DNA of 36,941 bases from Bacteroides gallinarum DSM 18171 = JCM 13658 (GTDB lineage: Bacteria; Bacteroidota; Bacteroidia; Bacteroidales; Bacteroidaceae), in contig NZ_KB894156.1 of assembly GCF_000374365.1 (NCBI RefSeq), positions 1-36,941 of the forward strand. The letters are read 5' to 3'. The notes under the pieces were generated by a model. That model was not told the DNA's origin and did no database searches. It saw nothing but the letters and a program-made list of their open reading frames with translations. Positions 16,408 through 25,500 of this stretch are shown here, piece after piece. The translations under genes were made by a program, and so were the position numbers. How positions within the stretch are numbered: the first letter of the stretch is position 1; each line of letters opens with the position of its first letter.

Positions 16408-16580
16408 TTTCAACATCAAAGTGTGGAATAAGACCGACGTAAGCTTAATCGTTAAGATTGTATTGGATGTTCAGCCCCCACACTTTTACATCAGAATCCG
16501 GATAGTTCATTGGGCAGTTAGACCCCGCATTTGCAATGATGGCTCAAGATGTATAGATGTTGCGTTGTTAATTATAAAAA
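16408..16580 (+). ncRNA. Candidate IS110 bridge RNA
   Basis: A -7-type promoter element TACTTTTG lies at 16393-16400, far too early for the transposase leader alone. The predicted RNA folds first as a long stem: AAAGTGTGG (16418-16426) pairs perfectly with CCACACTTT (16478-16486), enclosing CTTAATCGTTAAG. A second structure pairs TCATTG (16507-16512) with CAATGA (16534-16539) around GGG/CCC. IS110-family elements are known to encode a bridge RNA in a non-coding end that binds target and donor DNA. Position, promoter and fold agree, but the guide loops could not be matched because the element ends are uncertain. Confidence 0.55.
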
Positions 16581-16589
16581 CATTAGCTT

Positions 16590-17555
16590 ATGATCTACGT
16601 TGGAATTGATGTAAGCAAGTTGACATTTGTTGTTGCTTATTCGTCTGCAAAGACTAGTAAAACCAAAACCTTTAAGAATACAGCTAAAGGTATTCGTGAG
16701 TTTATAAAAACAATTTCAGTTGATGAACATCATTGTGTTATGGAAGCAACAGGCAATTACAGTACATTGCTTGTATATATGCTTTCCGAGTTTGGTTTTA
16801 CAGTAAGCCTGGAGAACCCTTTGAAGATAAAAAATTTCTCCAGAGTAATGCTTTCAGTCATAAAGTCTGACGAGATTGATGCACGTCTTATAGCACTATA
16901 CGGTGAGAAGATGCAACCATCTCCATACAGAATGCGCAGCGATTCAATTTTAATTCTCAAACAAAAACGTACTGTCCTACGCCAGCTAAAGAAGCAGCTA
17001 GTAGCAACAAGCAACCTGAAAGGTTCTATGGAGGTTCTTCCAATTTATGATTCTAAATGCAAGAAAACAATAGAGAAAACCATTGCTTTTCTGGAAAAAC
17101 AGATCAAATATATGGAAGAAGAACTTGCTTCATTGGCTAATGATGAATTCAAGAGACAAATGGATTTACTCACATCCATAAAAGGTATCGGTGTAACACT
17201 AGCTGCGGCTTTAATTGTGGCAACTGGTGGCTTTACATACTTTGATAATGCAAAACAACTTACGCGTTATCTTGGCTTATCACCAACATATCAACAGTCA
17301 GGTACATCTGTCAACTTTAAAGGCCACATAAACAGAAATGGCGATCCAATTCTTCGAAGTCAACTGTATGTGGCAGCATTCTCATCACTTAGGTGCAATA
17401 CAGAATGTAAAGCATGTTTTGACCGTCTACGGTTTAAAGGTAAACCTGGTAAAGTAGCTGTTGTTGCTGTCGCCAATAAATTGGTAAGACAGGCCTTTGC
17501 AGTTGTTACACAAGATAAGCCATACGTGGATGGATTTATATCAGTAAAACCATAA
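16590..17555 (+). CDS. IS110-family transposase (DEDD recombinase)
   Basis: A 321-residue protein. The N-terminal DEDD RuvC-like domain shows YVGIDVSKLTF (first Asp), VMEATGNYS (Glu) and IKSDEIDARLIALYG (Asp pair). The C-terminal transposase_20 domain shows LTSIKGIGVTLAAALIVATG and RYLGLSPTYQQSG, with the catalytic Ser region. A coiled-coil-like linker (KTIEKTIAFLEKQIKYMEEE) joins them. Length is typical and all key residues are present, so it is probably active. These enzymes recombine DNA through a serine and are guided by a bridge RNA. Confidence 0.93.
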   Translation: MIYVGIDVSKLTFVVAYSSAKTSKTKTFKNTAKGIREFIKTISVDEHHCVMEATGNYSTLLVYMLSEFGFTVSLENPLKIKNFSRVMLSVIKSDEIDARLIALYGEKMQPSPYRMRSDSILILKQKRTVLRQLKKQLVATSNLKGSMEVLPIYDSKCKKTIEKTIAFLEKQIKYMEEELASLANDEFKRQMDLLTSIKGIGVTLAAALIVATGGFTYFDNAKQLTRYLGLSPTYQQSGTSVNFKGHINRNGDPILRSQLYVAAFSSLRCNTECKACFDRLRFKGKPGKVAVVAVANKLVRQAFAVVTQDKPYVDGFISVKP

Positions 17556-17758
17556 TCTCTCCTGCGGAGGGAGCGCCATGCGGCAAGGGACTGAGCAGTC
17601 AGGCCCGACGAGCTTCCATTATATATATGCATAAACATACTTATAATTGTTAAATATATTCAAGTTTTTATTATAGTTCATCCAATTCTGGGGTACCACC
17701 TTTCAGGCGAGCGCTGGAGGGCGCTCGCCAAAAAATTGTGCCACAAAATTAACGATTT

Positions 17759-19591
17759 TTATTGGTAAATTGTCATTGGAAGCAGGTTCTCATAATCCGT
17801 TCTTCCCTTTTTCATTTCTCTCATCAGTCGGCAGAAGTAATCCCGGAACGAGATTCCAAGCTGCTTGCATGTCTCGATGAACGTATTGAACACTGCCGAG
17901 TTGCTTATTCCTTTAACGCTTCCGAAGAACATGCTTCCGTTTCGCTGCAGGACAATGGGCCTTATCGCCCGTTCCGCTATCGTGTTGTCTATACTGTATT
18001 CACCGTCATTCCTGTAAGCGAAAATCTGTTTCCAGAAGGTTCTCAGATAATTGAGGGCTCTCAGCATAAGATCACTGTTCACTTCATTCCCGTCCGCCAG
18101 AAGTTCATAGAGCCTGGTTCTTATCGATTCCACGATTTCTGTTGTCGTATCATCGTTCCTTCGCTCGTATATCTCCTGAGGGGATAGCTTCAGTCGTCTG
18201 TATTCCTCTTCCAGTCTGTAGAGTCTGCCTATCATGTACAGGAAGAAGTATGCCGACTTACAGCCCTGTTCGTAAGCATACTTGAACTTGGCTCTGGCAT
18301 GTGCGAGACAGCACAGATGCTCTATATCTATCAGCTCGTTGTCAAGATAAGTATAGACATTGTATCCGTCGCTCTGCAACGATTTAAGTCTGGCACCATC
18401 TATAAAATCTACCAGAACGTTCCTGTTTCTGCCTCCATGCTTAGGGTTTCCGTTCCCGTCTTCAGTGTCCTCGTAGAAGAATATCACGATGCGTGCCTTC
18501 CTGTTGACCAGACACCACATGTACGTCTTACGTTTCACGTCAACGGTACGGTAACGCAGCCAGGTCTCGTCCACATTTACGTTTGCGCCTTCGCACAGTG
18601 CGACCTTCTTCAGTGCGGGTATCAGCCTGTTGAGCTGTATCGCCCCCTTGTCCGCCCAGTTCAGGAGGTTCTGCGGAGAAGTCAGCCAGTCCATATCGGC
18701 CAAACGGTTCCTGGCTTCGCGGTTTGCCGGGGTAGCCATCTGGAAGCGGTTGAACAACAGGTAAGACAGCAGGCTGGCGGTTATGTGTGTACCGGGAACC
18801 ACCTCATCATAAAGTTCTGCTCCGGCTTCTCCCGGGATAGGAAGATACACCGACCTGATATGGCCGTCGGCGTATTTTACCTTCAGTACCTCGAAGTGAT
18901 GCTCCTCTATACGGCTTATTACATCTCTCACTACCTTAAATTTTGAAGAGATGACAACAGCGCCCGGGGGCAGCCTGCTATAGTCAGACTTATGGATTAT
19001 CGGAGTGCCTACAACGGATTTGTTGTAAACCATCCCCTTTCTCCCGGGACGTTCCCTTGACTCCTTTGGAGCTTTTTCCTCCCGAGGCTGCTCCGCCGGC
19101 TCTTCGGCAGGGGCAAGGGATTGGGACGTGCCGTCGAAGTCGTCCTTATCGTCATGTCTTCCTCTTACAGGCTTCTTCTTTTCGATGCCTTTCTGGCTCT
19201 TGGACGGACCGAATGCCATGCTGTTCATCAGGTTCAGACGCTGTTGGAGGGTAGCATTCATCTTTTTCAATTCGATGTTTTCCTTTTGATGCATTTTACT
19301 TTCAAGCAAGGCCTTATCGGCTCTGTCATTTGCCTTCTCCAGCAGTCCTGTCAGATTGTCTATCTTTTTGCCTGACTTCTTAAGTTCATCCATAATCTCA
19401 TCCAGCCTGACATTCATCCTTTCCAGTTCTTGGGTTCTTACCTGAAGTTCCTTATAGAGGAAACAGGCGTAACGCTCTATCTGCTCGCTACTCATCCCTT
19501 TAATCGGGGAGTATTCCTCCCTGGGGCGATTCTGCATCTCCTCCAGATGCTGACTGCGCAGCGTGCTTTCTATAAGTTCATTCAGGTCCAT
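17759..19591 (-). CDS. tnpC: IS66 family transposase TnpC
   Basis: A 610-residue IS66 transposase. The N-terminal third is a long coiled coil (KKSGKKIDNLTGLLEKAND, ENIELKKMNATLQQRL), followed by a proline/acidic linker. The catalytic DDE domain includes ANVNVDETWLRYR with the first Asp, LQSDGYNVYTYL with the second Asp, and NTIAERAIRPIVLQRNGSMF with the Glu, then the IS66 C-terminal segment. Length is slightly above the usual ~520 residues, typical of Bacteroides members. No frame disruption is seen. Confidence 0.93.
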   Translation of the reverse strand: MDLNELIESTLRSQHLEEMQNRPREEYSPIKGMSSEQIERYACFLYKELQVRTQELERMNVRLDEIMDELKKSGKKIDNLTGLLEKANDRADKALLESKMHQKENIELKKMNATLQQRLNLMNSMAFGPSKSQKGIEKKKPVRGRHDDKDDFDGTSQSLAPAEEPAEQPREEKAPKESRERPGRKGMVYNKSVVGTPIIHKSDYSRLPPGAVVISSKFKVVRDVISRIEEHHFEVLKVKYADGHIRSVYLPIPGEAGAELYDEVVPGTHITASLLSYLLFNRFQMATPANREARNRLADMDWLTSPQNLLNWADKGAIQLNRLIPALKKVALCEGANVNVDETWLRYRTVDVKRKTYMWCLVNRKARIVIFFYEDTEDGNGNPKHGGRNRNVLVDFIDGARLKSLQSDGYNVYTYLDNELIDIEHLCCLAHARAKFKYAYEQGCKSAYFFLYMIGRLYRLEEEYRRLKLSPQEIYERRNDDTTTEIVESIRTRLYELLADGNEVNSDLMLRALNYLRTFWKQIFAYRNDGEYSIDNTIAERAIRPIVLQRNGSMFFGSVKGISNSAVFNTFIETCKQLGISFRDYFCRLMREMKKGRTDYENLLPMTIYQ

Positions 19592-19682
19592 ATCTCTTGC
19601 TTTTTACAAGTATAAAATTACTCATTTTCAATGAGATACACAAGTTTTTCAAGAGATATTTTATTGGTTTTCAGCACTTTTT

Positions 19683-20018
19683 TCAGTCAATTCTTATAGT
19701 CGTCACAACGGGCGATTCAAGTATATGGACCAGATCGGACCATTCAATCCTATACACCGCATTGCCTTCATTGTATTCTATTTTCATGAACCTGTAACCT
19801 TTAATAAAGCTCTTTTCATGAAGAAAGTAGGCGTTGCGCTCATAGTGTACCATCCGTACCCTGCGGCGGTCTTTCGACATGAACATGTACACATCACCAT
19901 TGAGCGGGTCGCGATGGTATCTGCCTCTGATTATTTCCGCTATACGCTGAGCCTTGCAGCGCATGTCGTGGAGCTCGGGCAAATAGTAGAAGTTGTGCAG
20001 GCCATTGATGCTTAGCAT
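19683..20018 (-). CDS. tnpB: IS66 Orf2-like protein TnpB
   Basis: A protein of 111 residues from MLSINGLHNFYYLPE. The segment PLNGDVYMFMSKDRRRVRMVHYER, split over two short motifs, is the IS66 Orf2 (TnpB) hallmark (NGDVYxF followed by RxRxK/H). It helps transposition, but its exact activity is unknown. Its ATG overlaps the stop of tnpA (ATGCTAA), suggesting coupled translation; a longer frame to 20084 is less likely. Confidence 0.9.
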   Translation of the reverse strand: MLSINGLHNFYYLPELHDMRCKAQRIAEIIRGRYHRDPLNGDVYMFMSKDRRRVRMVHYERNAYFLHEKSFIKGYRFMKIEYNEGNAVYRIEWSDLVHILESPVVTTIRID

Positions 20019-20371
20019 AAGCCCTCCAGTTTCTCTACCAGTGTCTTCAGCCCCTGATAGTCTAAGCCCTTCTTCTGTATGCAAAGCCCTTCATGCGTCT
20101 TTATGGTCACCTGGATAGTCCCTTTACAGGGAGTGGCAGCCGGATTGCTGACCGGCTTTTCGGTATTGACCGGTTCATCGGACACCGGTTGTACGGGCGC
20201 CCCTTCTATCACTACGGGAACCACTCTCTTCTGGGTCTTCCGGAACCAATCGTTGAAGGCTTTGTAAGGGACATTGTTTATCACACAGAATTTGTTGATG
20301 GATACTCCTTTGGGTTCACCTTGGGTCTTGTACATGAACCACAGCTTTTCAAAATCACTTTCGCTACACAT
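20012..20371 (-). CDS. tnpA: IS66 TnpA-like DNA-binding protein
   Basis: A 119-residue protein with an N-terminal helix-turn-helix (GVSINKFCVINNVPYKAFNDW) and a variable linker rich in Pro and Val, then a conserved end, KGTIQVTIKTHEG. It is first in the three-gene IS66 operon and presumably recognises the element ends. Confidence 0.85.
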   Translation of the reverse strand: MCSESDFEKLWFMYKTQGEPKGVSINKFCVINNVPYKAFNDWFRKTQKRVVPVVIEGAPVQPVSDEPVNTEKPVSNPAATPCKGTIQVTIKTHEGLCIQKKGLDYQGLKTLVEKLEGLC

Positions 20372-20557
20372 AATCTTGGTCTTAAAGTTATGTTGCGAAG
20401 ATAGTTCTATGGGAGGATTTTGTCAAGACGCCAGTTTTGGATACTTACGCTTTACAATATTACTGTTTATCCGAAATTCCTGCTATAGTTGAGATTTAAC
20501 TTGCTTTCCAAAACTTACATCTTCCCATTCACCGCCATGAGAATCTTATAAAATTTA

Positions 20558-20598
20558 TATGCCAACAAAAGAGAGAAAATCTATCTTTTATTGGCATA
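20558..20598 (-). terminator. Terminator-like hairpin after the TOPRIM gene
   Basis: TATGCCAA (20558-20565) and TTGGCATA (20591-20598) form an 8-bp stem just past the stop of the minus-strand TOPRIM-like gene, followed on that strand by A/T-rich sequence. The rest of 20451-20601 shows no gene. Confidence 0.45.
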
Positions 20599-20601
20599 AT
20601 A

Positions 20602-21282
20602 TTATATATTGCATTTGTTCTCCAAGTCCAAACAGAACAAATCAAGACTCCGGCTTTTTTGACGGCATGTCTTAAGTCCTTTTCTCATATCTTTTGATAT
20701 ATTATCATAGTCCAGATTCTTTTTGTCAGTGTTGATGTATCTGGTTCTTTTTTTACCGTCAATCCTGCTGATCAGATAATGTAGACGTTCCTTTGGATTT
20801 GCGTATTGTGCTGTTTCCTTGCAGGAATTGTCAAATAGAGGTATAAGCCATGCATCTGTCTCTTCAATGGCTATTGCATATGCAACCTTGTCTCGATAAG
20901 CCTCCGGAACAATATTCGAGATTTTATATTCTACTGCTTTATACAGATAATCACAATATTCTTTCCAATCTGTATCTTTTGTACGTAATGGTTCATTTAT
21001 ATCATACCCAGCTTCACCTCGTTCTGCAGTATCTATCTGAACAACAAGCAAAGCATCATCTGCCAATACATCAAAAAAAGACTGGAGCAAGCTAATGTCC
21101 TCACATGATTTCAAAACCAGATTCCAGTTACTGAAATTCATTTCATTCAAATCAGTCTCGTCAAACTGTTCACTGGGACGCAATTGAACGACATCACTAC
21201 CATCAATACCCTTCAAAGCTTTCAGAACTGCCTTTATTACAGCTATGTCAGCTTTTCCTTCTGCTATAATACCCAATCTCAT
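20602..21282 (-). CDS. TOPRIM/DUF4276-like protein, partner of AAA ATPase
   Basis: A protein of 226 residues from MRLGIIAEGKAD, four bases after the ATPase stop. IIAEGKADIAVI at the start resembles the TOPRIM Glu motif (EGxxD), and DDALLVVQIDTAERG near residue 85 resembles the Asp strand. YAIAIEETDAWLIPLFD near residue 150 resembles the ExxxAWL block of DUF4276-type proteins. It is probably a nuclease or nuclease-like effector controlled by the ATPase, as in OLD-family and PARIS-type systems. The exact family is uncertain. The basic C-terminal third (KKRTRYINTDKKN, KTCRQKSRS) could contact nucleic acid. Confidence 0.65.
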   Translation of the reverse strand: MRLGIIAEGKADIAVIKAVLKALKGIDGSDVVQLRPSEQFDETDLNEMNFSNWNLVLKSCEDISLLQSFFDVLADDALLVVQIDTAERGEAGYDINEPLRTKDTDWKEYCDYLYKAVEYKISNIVPEAYRDKVAYAIAIEETDAWLIPLFDNSCKETAQYANPKERLHYLISRIDGKKRTRYINTDKKNLDYDNISKDMRKGLKTCRQKSRSLDLFCLDLENKCNI

Positions 21283-21286
21283 ATCA

Positions 21287-22375
21287 TCAGAAATTATAAG
21301 GTACACCGCCAATAAGTCCTTTCATCCACATTTCTGAAAGCATCATGCGCTGTTCACCTGTCTGTTCTTTTGTCTGGATACGTTTAGCCTGCGTTTTTCC
21401 CTCATCGTTACGGGTCACAACGTATAATCGCTGACTGCCGTCATTAAGATTCAAGCCATCCAATATGGCCGGATTATGCGTTGTTATAAGTACCTGCTTA
21501 CCATTCTTGACAGCCAATTCACAGATTTTCTTCATGAGAAACCTGCACAAACGGGGATTCAACCCATTTTCAATGTTGTCAATGGCAAAGAAGTCCGGGG
21601 TCTTCCTGCTGATAAAGAGTGTAAGATAAAACAATAATTCCAACGCACCTTCATTGGCATTCTCCGCAGAAAACAGATTGTTCTTTTTCTGCATAAACTT
21701 ATCCCTGAAATAGAGATTGGATTTACTTCTTCCCAATTTATATCCCTGCATCTTGTATATTTCTTCATTGTCAAAGAATATATCTTCAATCCAGGATATA
21801 TAGTCTTTAGCAGATTCTTTTATCTGCATGATTTCTTCTTTGGGTATGTTGTTAAGAAGCACATCAAGGCCTTCTCCATTCAAACCAAGAGGATATTGCA
21901 AGCTGTCTGAAGTCAATCCACGAAGTGCGTTGATAGACAGTGAATAAATAAGATACTTGGACAAATATTCCTTTAACTTATCTGTTTTTTCTACAGCTTC
22001 CTTAATATTTCCACGCCTGGCTCCAGTTGACCAAGGAGCATTCCAAGTAGAATAAATATCCTCTGGAGTTAAATTGGTAACTGCATATTTTATACGTTCT
22101 CCTTCAGTTCCAGATATATTTACATTAATGGTGTTGTTGGATGGCTGGCCATAAAATGAACTTATCATTAAGTCCGGTTTTGCTATTCTGATACCTTTCT
22201 GTATCATGGAATTTACCTCTATTTGGGCAGAACGCTCAGCTGCAACCATTGCTATAGCTTCAAGAATATTTGATTTACCGGAACCGTTAGCACCAATAAA
22301 AACGTTGACATTACCTAAAGATAATGTCATATCTGTTATTGACTTGAAATTTTTTACAGTTATAGTTTCTATCAT
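21287..22375 (-). CDS. AAA-family (AAA_21, ABC/SMC-like) ATPase
   Basis: A protein of 362 residues from MIETITVKNFKS; the start at 22375 was chosen because a TATCTTTG promoter lies at 22430-22437, inside the longer frame to 22486. Walker A is FIGANGSGKSN (28-36), the Walker B region is FFAIDNIENGLNPRLCRF and the H-loop is VLITTHNPAILDGL, all as in AAA_21 ATPases of the OLD/RloA/AriA type. The Walker B carries DN instead of the usual DE at the first acidic pair, followed by ENGL as in relatives. It forms a two-gene unit with the TOPRIM-like gene. It is probably the sensor of an abortive-infection system. Confidence 0.85.
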   Translation of the reverse strand: MIETITVKNFKSITDMTLSLGNVNVFIGANGSGKSNILEAIAMVAAERSAQIEVNSMIQKGIRIAKPDLMISSFYGQPSNNTINVNISGTEGERIKYAVTNLTPEDIYSTWNAPWSTGARRGNIKEAVEKTDKLKEYLSKYLIYSLSINALRGLTSDSLQYPLGLNGEGLDVLLNNIPKEEIMQIKESAKDYISWIEDIFFDNEEIYKMQGYKLGRSKSNLYFRDKFMQKKNNLFSAENANEGALELLFYLTLFISRKTPDFFAIDNIENGLNPRLCRFLMKKICELAVKNGKQVLITTHNPAILDGLNLNDGSQRLYVVTRNDEGKTQAKRIQTKEQTGEQRMMLSEMWMKGLIGGVPYNF

Positions 22376-22429
22376 ATTATCCGTTTTACAAAAAACACCT
22401 AATTCCATATCAGGTCGTACATATAAATA

Positions 22430-22437
22430 CAAAGATA
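22430..22437 (-). promoter_or_regulatory. Promoter of the AAA/TOPRIM operon
   Basis: The minus strand reads TATCTTTG, a consensus Bacteroides -7 element, about 55 bp before the ATPase start. A matching -33 TTTG is not evident. Confidence 0.55.
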
Positions 22438-22543
22438 CGGAAATTTCACTATAATAATGAATTAAAAAGCATATTTTTAGACACATAACATAACTTGTTA
22501 ATCAGTATATTAATATAATAGCTCTCTTGATACAACATAATAA

Positions 22544-25500
22544 TCAGCCAAAATGTAATTCCTCCTGTTTGACTGGATGTTGTTGCTCAACAGGTATTTC
22601 CTCCTGGTTTTCTGCTACTACCTCTGTTTCAAGATCCAGTCCGAAAGTCTCTTTCAGCTGCAGGTAATCAAAGCATAAAGCCTTCGGTCGGTTTACTTTT
22701 ACCTTCTTAACTTGCTCTCCATTCACAATGTCAATGGTATAGTCAGGAAGTCCGCTGGGCAGAAGTATGGTGAATCTGTCCTGTTTCAGTCCCAAATATG
22801 AAGCATGGGATTTCAGGTACGACATGATGGTGGACCAGTTCGAGCGGTTGGAAGTTGAACCTGCATTCCGGCTGTTGAACAGTGATGCTACGGCTGCCGT
22901 GTTCAGATAGAGAATGGGACGTGCTTCATTAAATTCTATATCTTCTTTTACAGATAATGGACGGAAAGATTTCATATACCTTATACGGTAATGTGCCTTC
23001 TCAATACATTTCCCTGAAGTCTGGAATCCCTGAAGCATACTCCAAAAGTCCGCTATCTCTGAACTTTCCTGAGCCAGGTCATTCTGGTTGCGTATTCCTT
23101 TGACTGCTGTTTCAAAAAGCTCCGCATAACTGAAAGGCACGTCAATGACTGTCTCCAGTGTCCTGAAGGTGGCTAATGGAATAACCCAGTTGCCGAAGAT
23201 ACGGTCATGGATGGTTTCATTTTCCAGTTTCGCAGCCAGCTCACGCTTGGTAATGGAGTATATTTCCGGAAAGTTCTTTTCAAAAAGTTCCCGGTGTCCC
23301 AGTATCTCCAGGGTGAGGTGGGTTAGTCCCATGTTGCAGACTGATACAAGGTCTTCGTAAGCCCTTTTCTCATTCTGGTTGAATGATGTCTTTGAAAAGG
23401 CAAGGAAGATGACACGGGTATAGAGTGCCATATCCTGTGTCGGCTTGTCCTGGCCGCAAAGGGCTACACCTGTTGTGACAATGGTCTGTGCTGCCATCCC
23501 GTCTGTATTCGTATTCTTTTTGGTCTGGCCGCCACCGCCCCAGAGTCCTTTCAAGTAAGCTATTTTTCGTATGTCGAGGTCGTTCTTGTATTCATCAAGC
23601 ACGGCAAGTGTATTGACGGCCTGTGATACACGGTCGTTCATGGCCGGTACGGAAGTTACTCCGAGATTGGGCGGATCTACTCCGTGCAGGAAAAAGGACT
23701 GGAGGGAAGTAGCCAGGGTTGTCTTACCGGTTCCTTTCTCACCGAAAAGGTTCAGGATGGGAAAGTGGCGGGTACGTCTGAATATGATGTCACGGAAGAG
23801 GGTGGCAAGAAGGTAACAGAAGGCTACGCTTGCATTCTCACCGAATACTTCCATCAGTCTTTTTACGTAATCATACAGTTTTATCCCGTTACGGTTCTCA
23901 TGTACCATGAGTCTTTCAAACTGGAATATCTCCGGATTGTTTAGATAGATTTTTGAAGTGGCCGGTATATAGAAGGCCTTGCCGTTGATTCCACGGACTA
24001 TACCCAATTCGTCAACAGCATTGAATGTGCCTGCAAAAAATATTCCGTTTCCAAAAGCAAAGAATCCTTCAGCCGCATTCCAGCCGAGTTTTCTGATACG
24101 TTCTGCCGTATCGGTCTTTGAATACAGGTATTCCTTTACACGGTTGAGTTTGTCTATCTTGGCCAGCCATACATAATTGCCCAGTGAGCCGACCTTCTGC
24201 TGAAAGTTGCTCAGTGAGCAGAGTTCTGACTCCTTCAGTTCTATGACCCTGTATACATTGTACATATTCCTCATACGGAAGATTCTGGTTCCGTTTATCT
24301 CATCCTCGATATGGAACAGTGGCTCCATGATGAAGTTGGAGATTCTTGACGGTTCATCATCATCTTCACCGATGGAGTAGTAACAGTTTTCCCTGACGAA
24401 CAGTCCGAACTGGCGAAGCAGTTCCGCTTCACGCTGCATCTCGTTCATGGCTGCAGGTTTGTCGTTCCTTCTCCTGGCTTCACCACGTGCCTGGGTAACG
24501 GCATCACGCCATAGCTTTACCTTGCCGTGCAGTCTGGAGAGCTGTTCTATGCACTGGTCATACACAAGCTGGTCTTTTATATAGCGCAACAGGTCTGCTA
24601 TTTCCGCAACACACTTCCTTTCTTCTACCATGGAACCGGCTACCAGGAAACGTTTCTGTGCCAGCCAGATAATGAAATGCTTTTCGGGAAGTGAAGTATA
24701 ATCCTCCCTGCTGCGGATATGGCTGTCGGCATCATTCTTTGCATATTGTACTTCTCCTTCTGTCTCGGATGGTATTTCTGCAAAAGGAAGTTCCCTGACT
24801 GTTACATGGAATCCTTTTCTTATGGCTGCAACTCCGTTGGTCATCACCGCCTCAAATCCCGGTCCGTATGGTTTGCCTTCCGCAATATCCGAATCAGGAA
24901 TGAAACAGAGTGAAGATACATATTTTTTCAGTTGCTCGAACTGGCTGTCACTCCAGGCTGTTCCAAGTGACGCTACTGTATTGTCGTATCCAATTGACTG
25001 CATTCTCAGGACATCAGGAGCACCTTCCACAATGATATAATAGTCGGCATCACGCAGTCTGGCGGCACGGTCAATGCCGAATACTGTTTCTCCCTTGGAG
25101 TAAATCATGCTTGTTGCCGAGTTGATATACTTGGGAGCTTTCCTGTTGTCTCCGATGTATCTGGCTGTATAGGCAATGATGCGTCCCCATCTGTTTCTCA
25201 CGGGAATCATGATACGCTGTCGGAACATGGCGTATGTGTTTCCGTCCTCGCCACGCTTGAACATACCGAGTTCGTACAGCAGTTCTTCGTTCAAAGCCTT
25301 GTTTCTGCAGAAATCCATAAAGGCCTGACCGTCCTTCGGTGCATAGCCTATTCCGGCAAAGGCACAGAACTCCTCATGCCACCGGCCGTATGCGTAGGCT
25401 CTGGCATCAAGGCTCTCTTCCTTGTCTGTTGCTCTTAAATTTTGCAGGAAGAAAGACTGTACTGTATCGAGAACTGTCAGAAGTGATTCCCGGTGCCTGG

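Larger units (their letters stand above)
16393..17660 (+). mobile_element. IS110-family insertion sequence
   Basis: The element comprises a DEDD transposase gene (16590-17555), a non-coding left part of about 190 bp with promoter and structured RNA, and a shorter GC-rich right part. IS110 elements have no ordinary terminal inverted repeats, so both ends are estimates. The longer non-coding end lying upstream of the gene points to the IS110 rather than the IS1111 subgroup. Confidence 0.75.
17677..20450 (-). mobile_element. IS66-family insertion sequence
   Basis: Three minus-strand genes in the IS66 order (tnpA, tnpB, tnpC) span 17759-20371. The right end, read inward, is GTAAGTATCCAAAACTGGCG (ending at 20450). 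The left end reads ATCCAATTCTGGGGT near 17677, matching the inner part ATCCAA..CTGG.GT but not the GTAAG tip, so this end is diverged or damaged. No 8-bp target duplication was found across the two ends. A 9-bp hairpin GGCGAGCGC/GCGCTCGCC lies at 17706-17729. Confidence 0.8.

Noticed and set aside
20602..22375. Assignment to PARIS, RloA/RloB or a retron OLD system by name
   Set aside because: The ATPase is compatible with several, but the small partner lacks clear AriB or RloB features and no retron RNA or reverse transcriptase is nearby.
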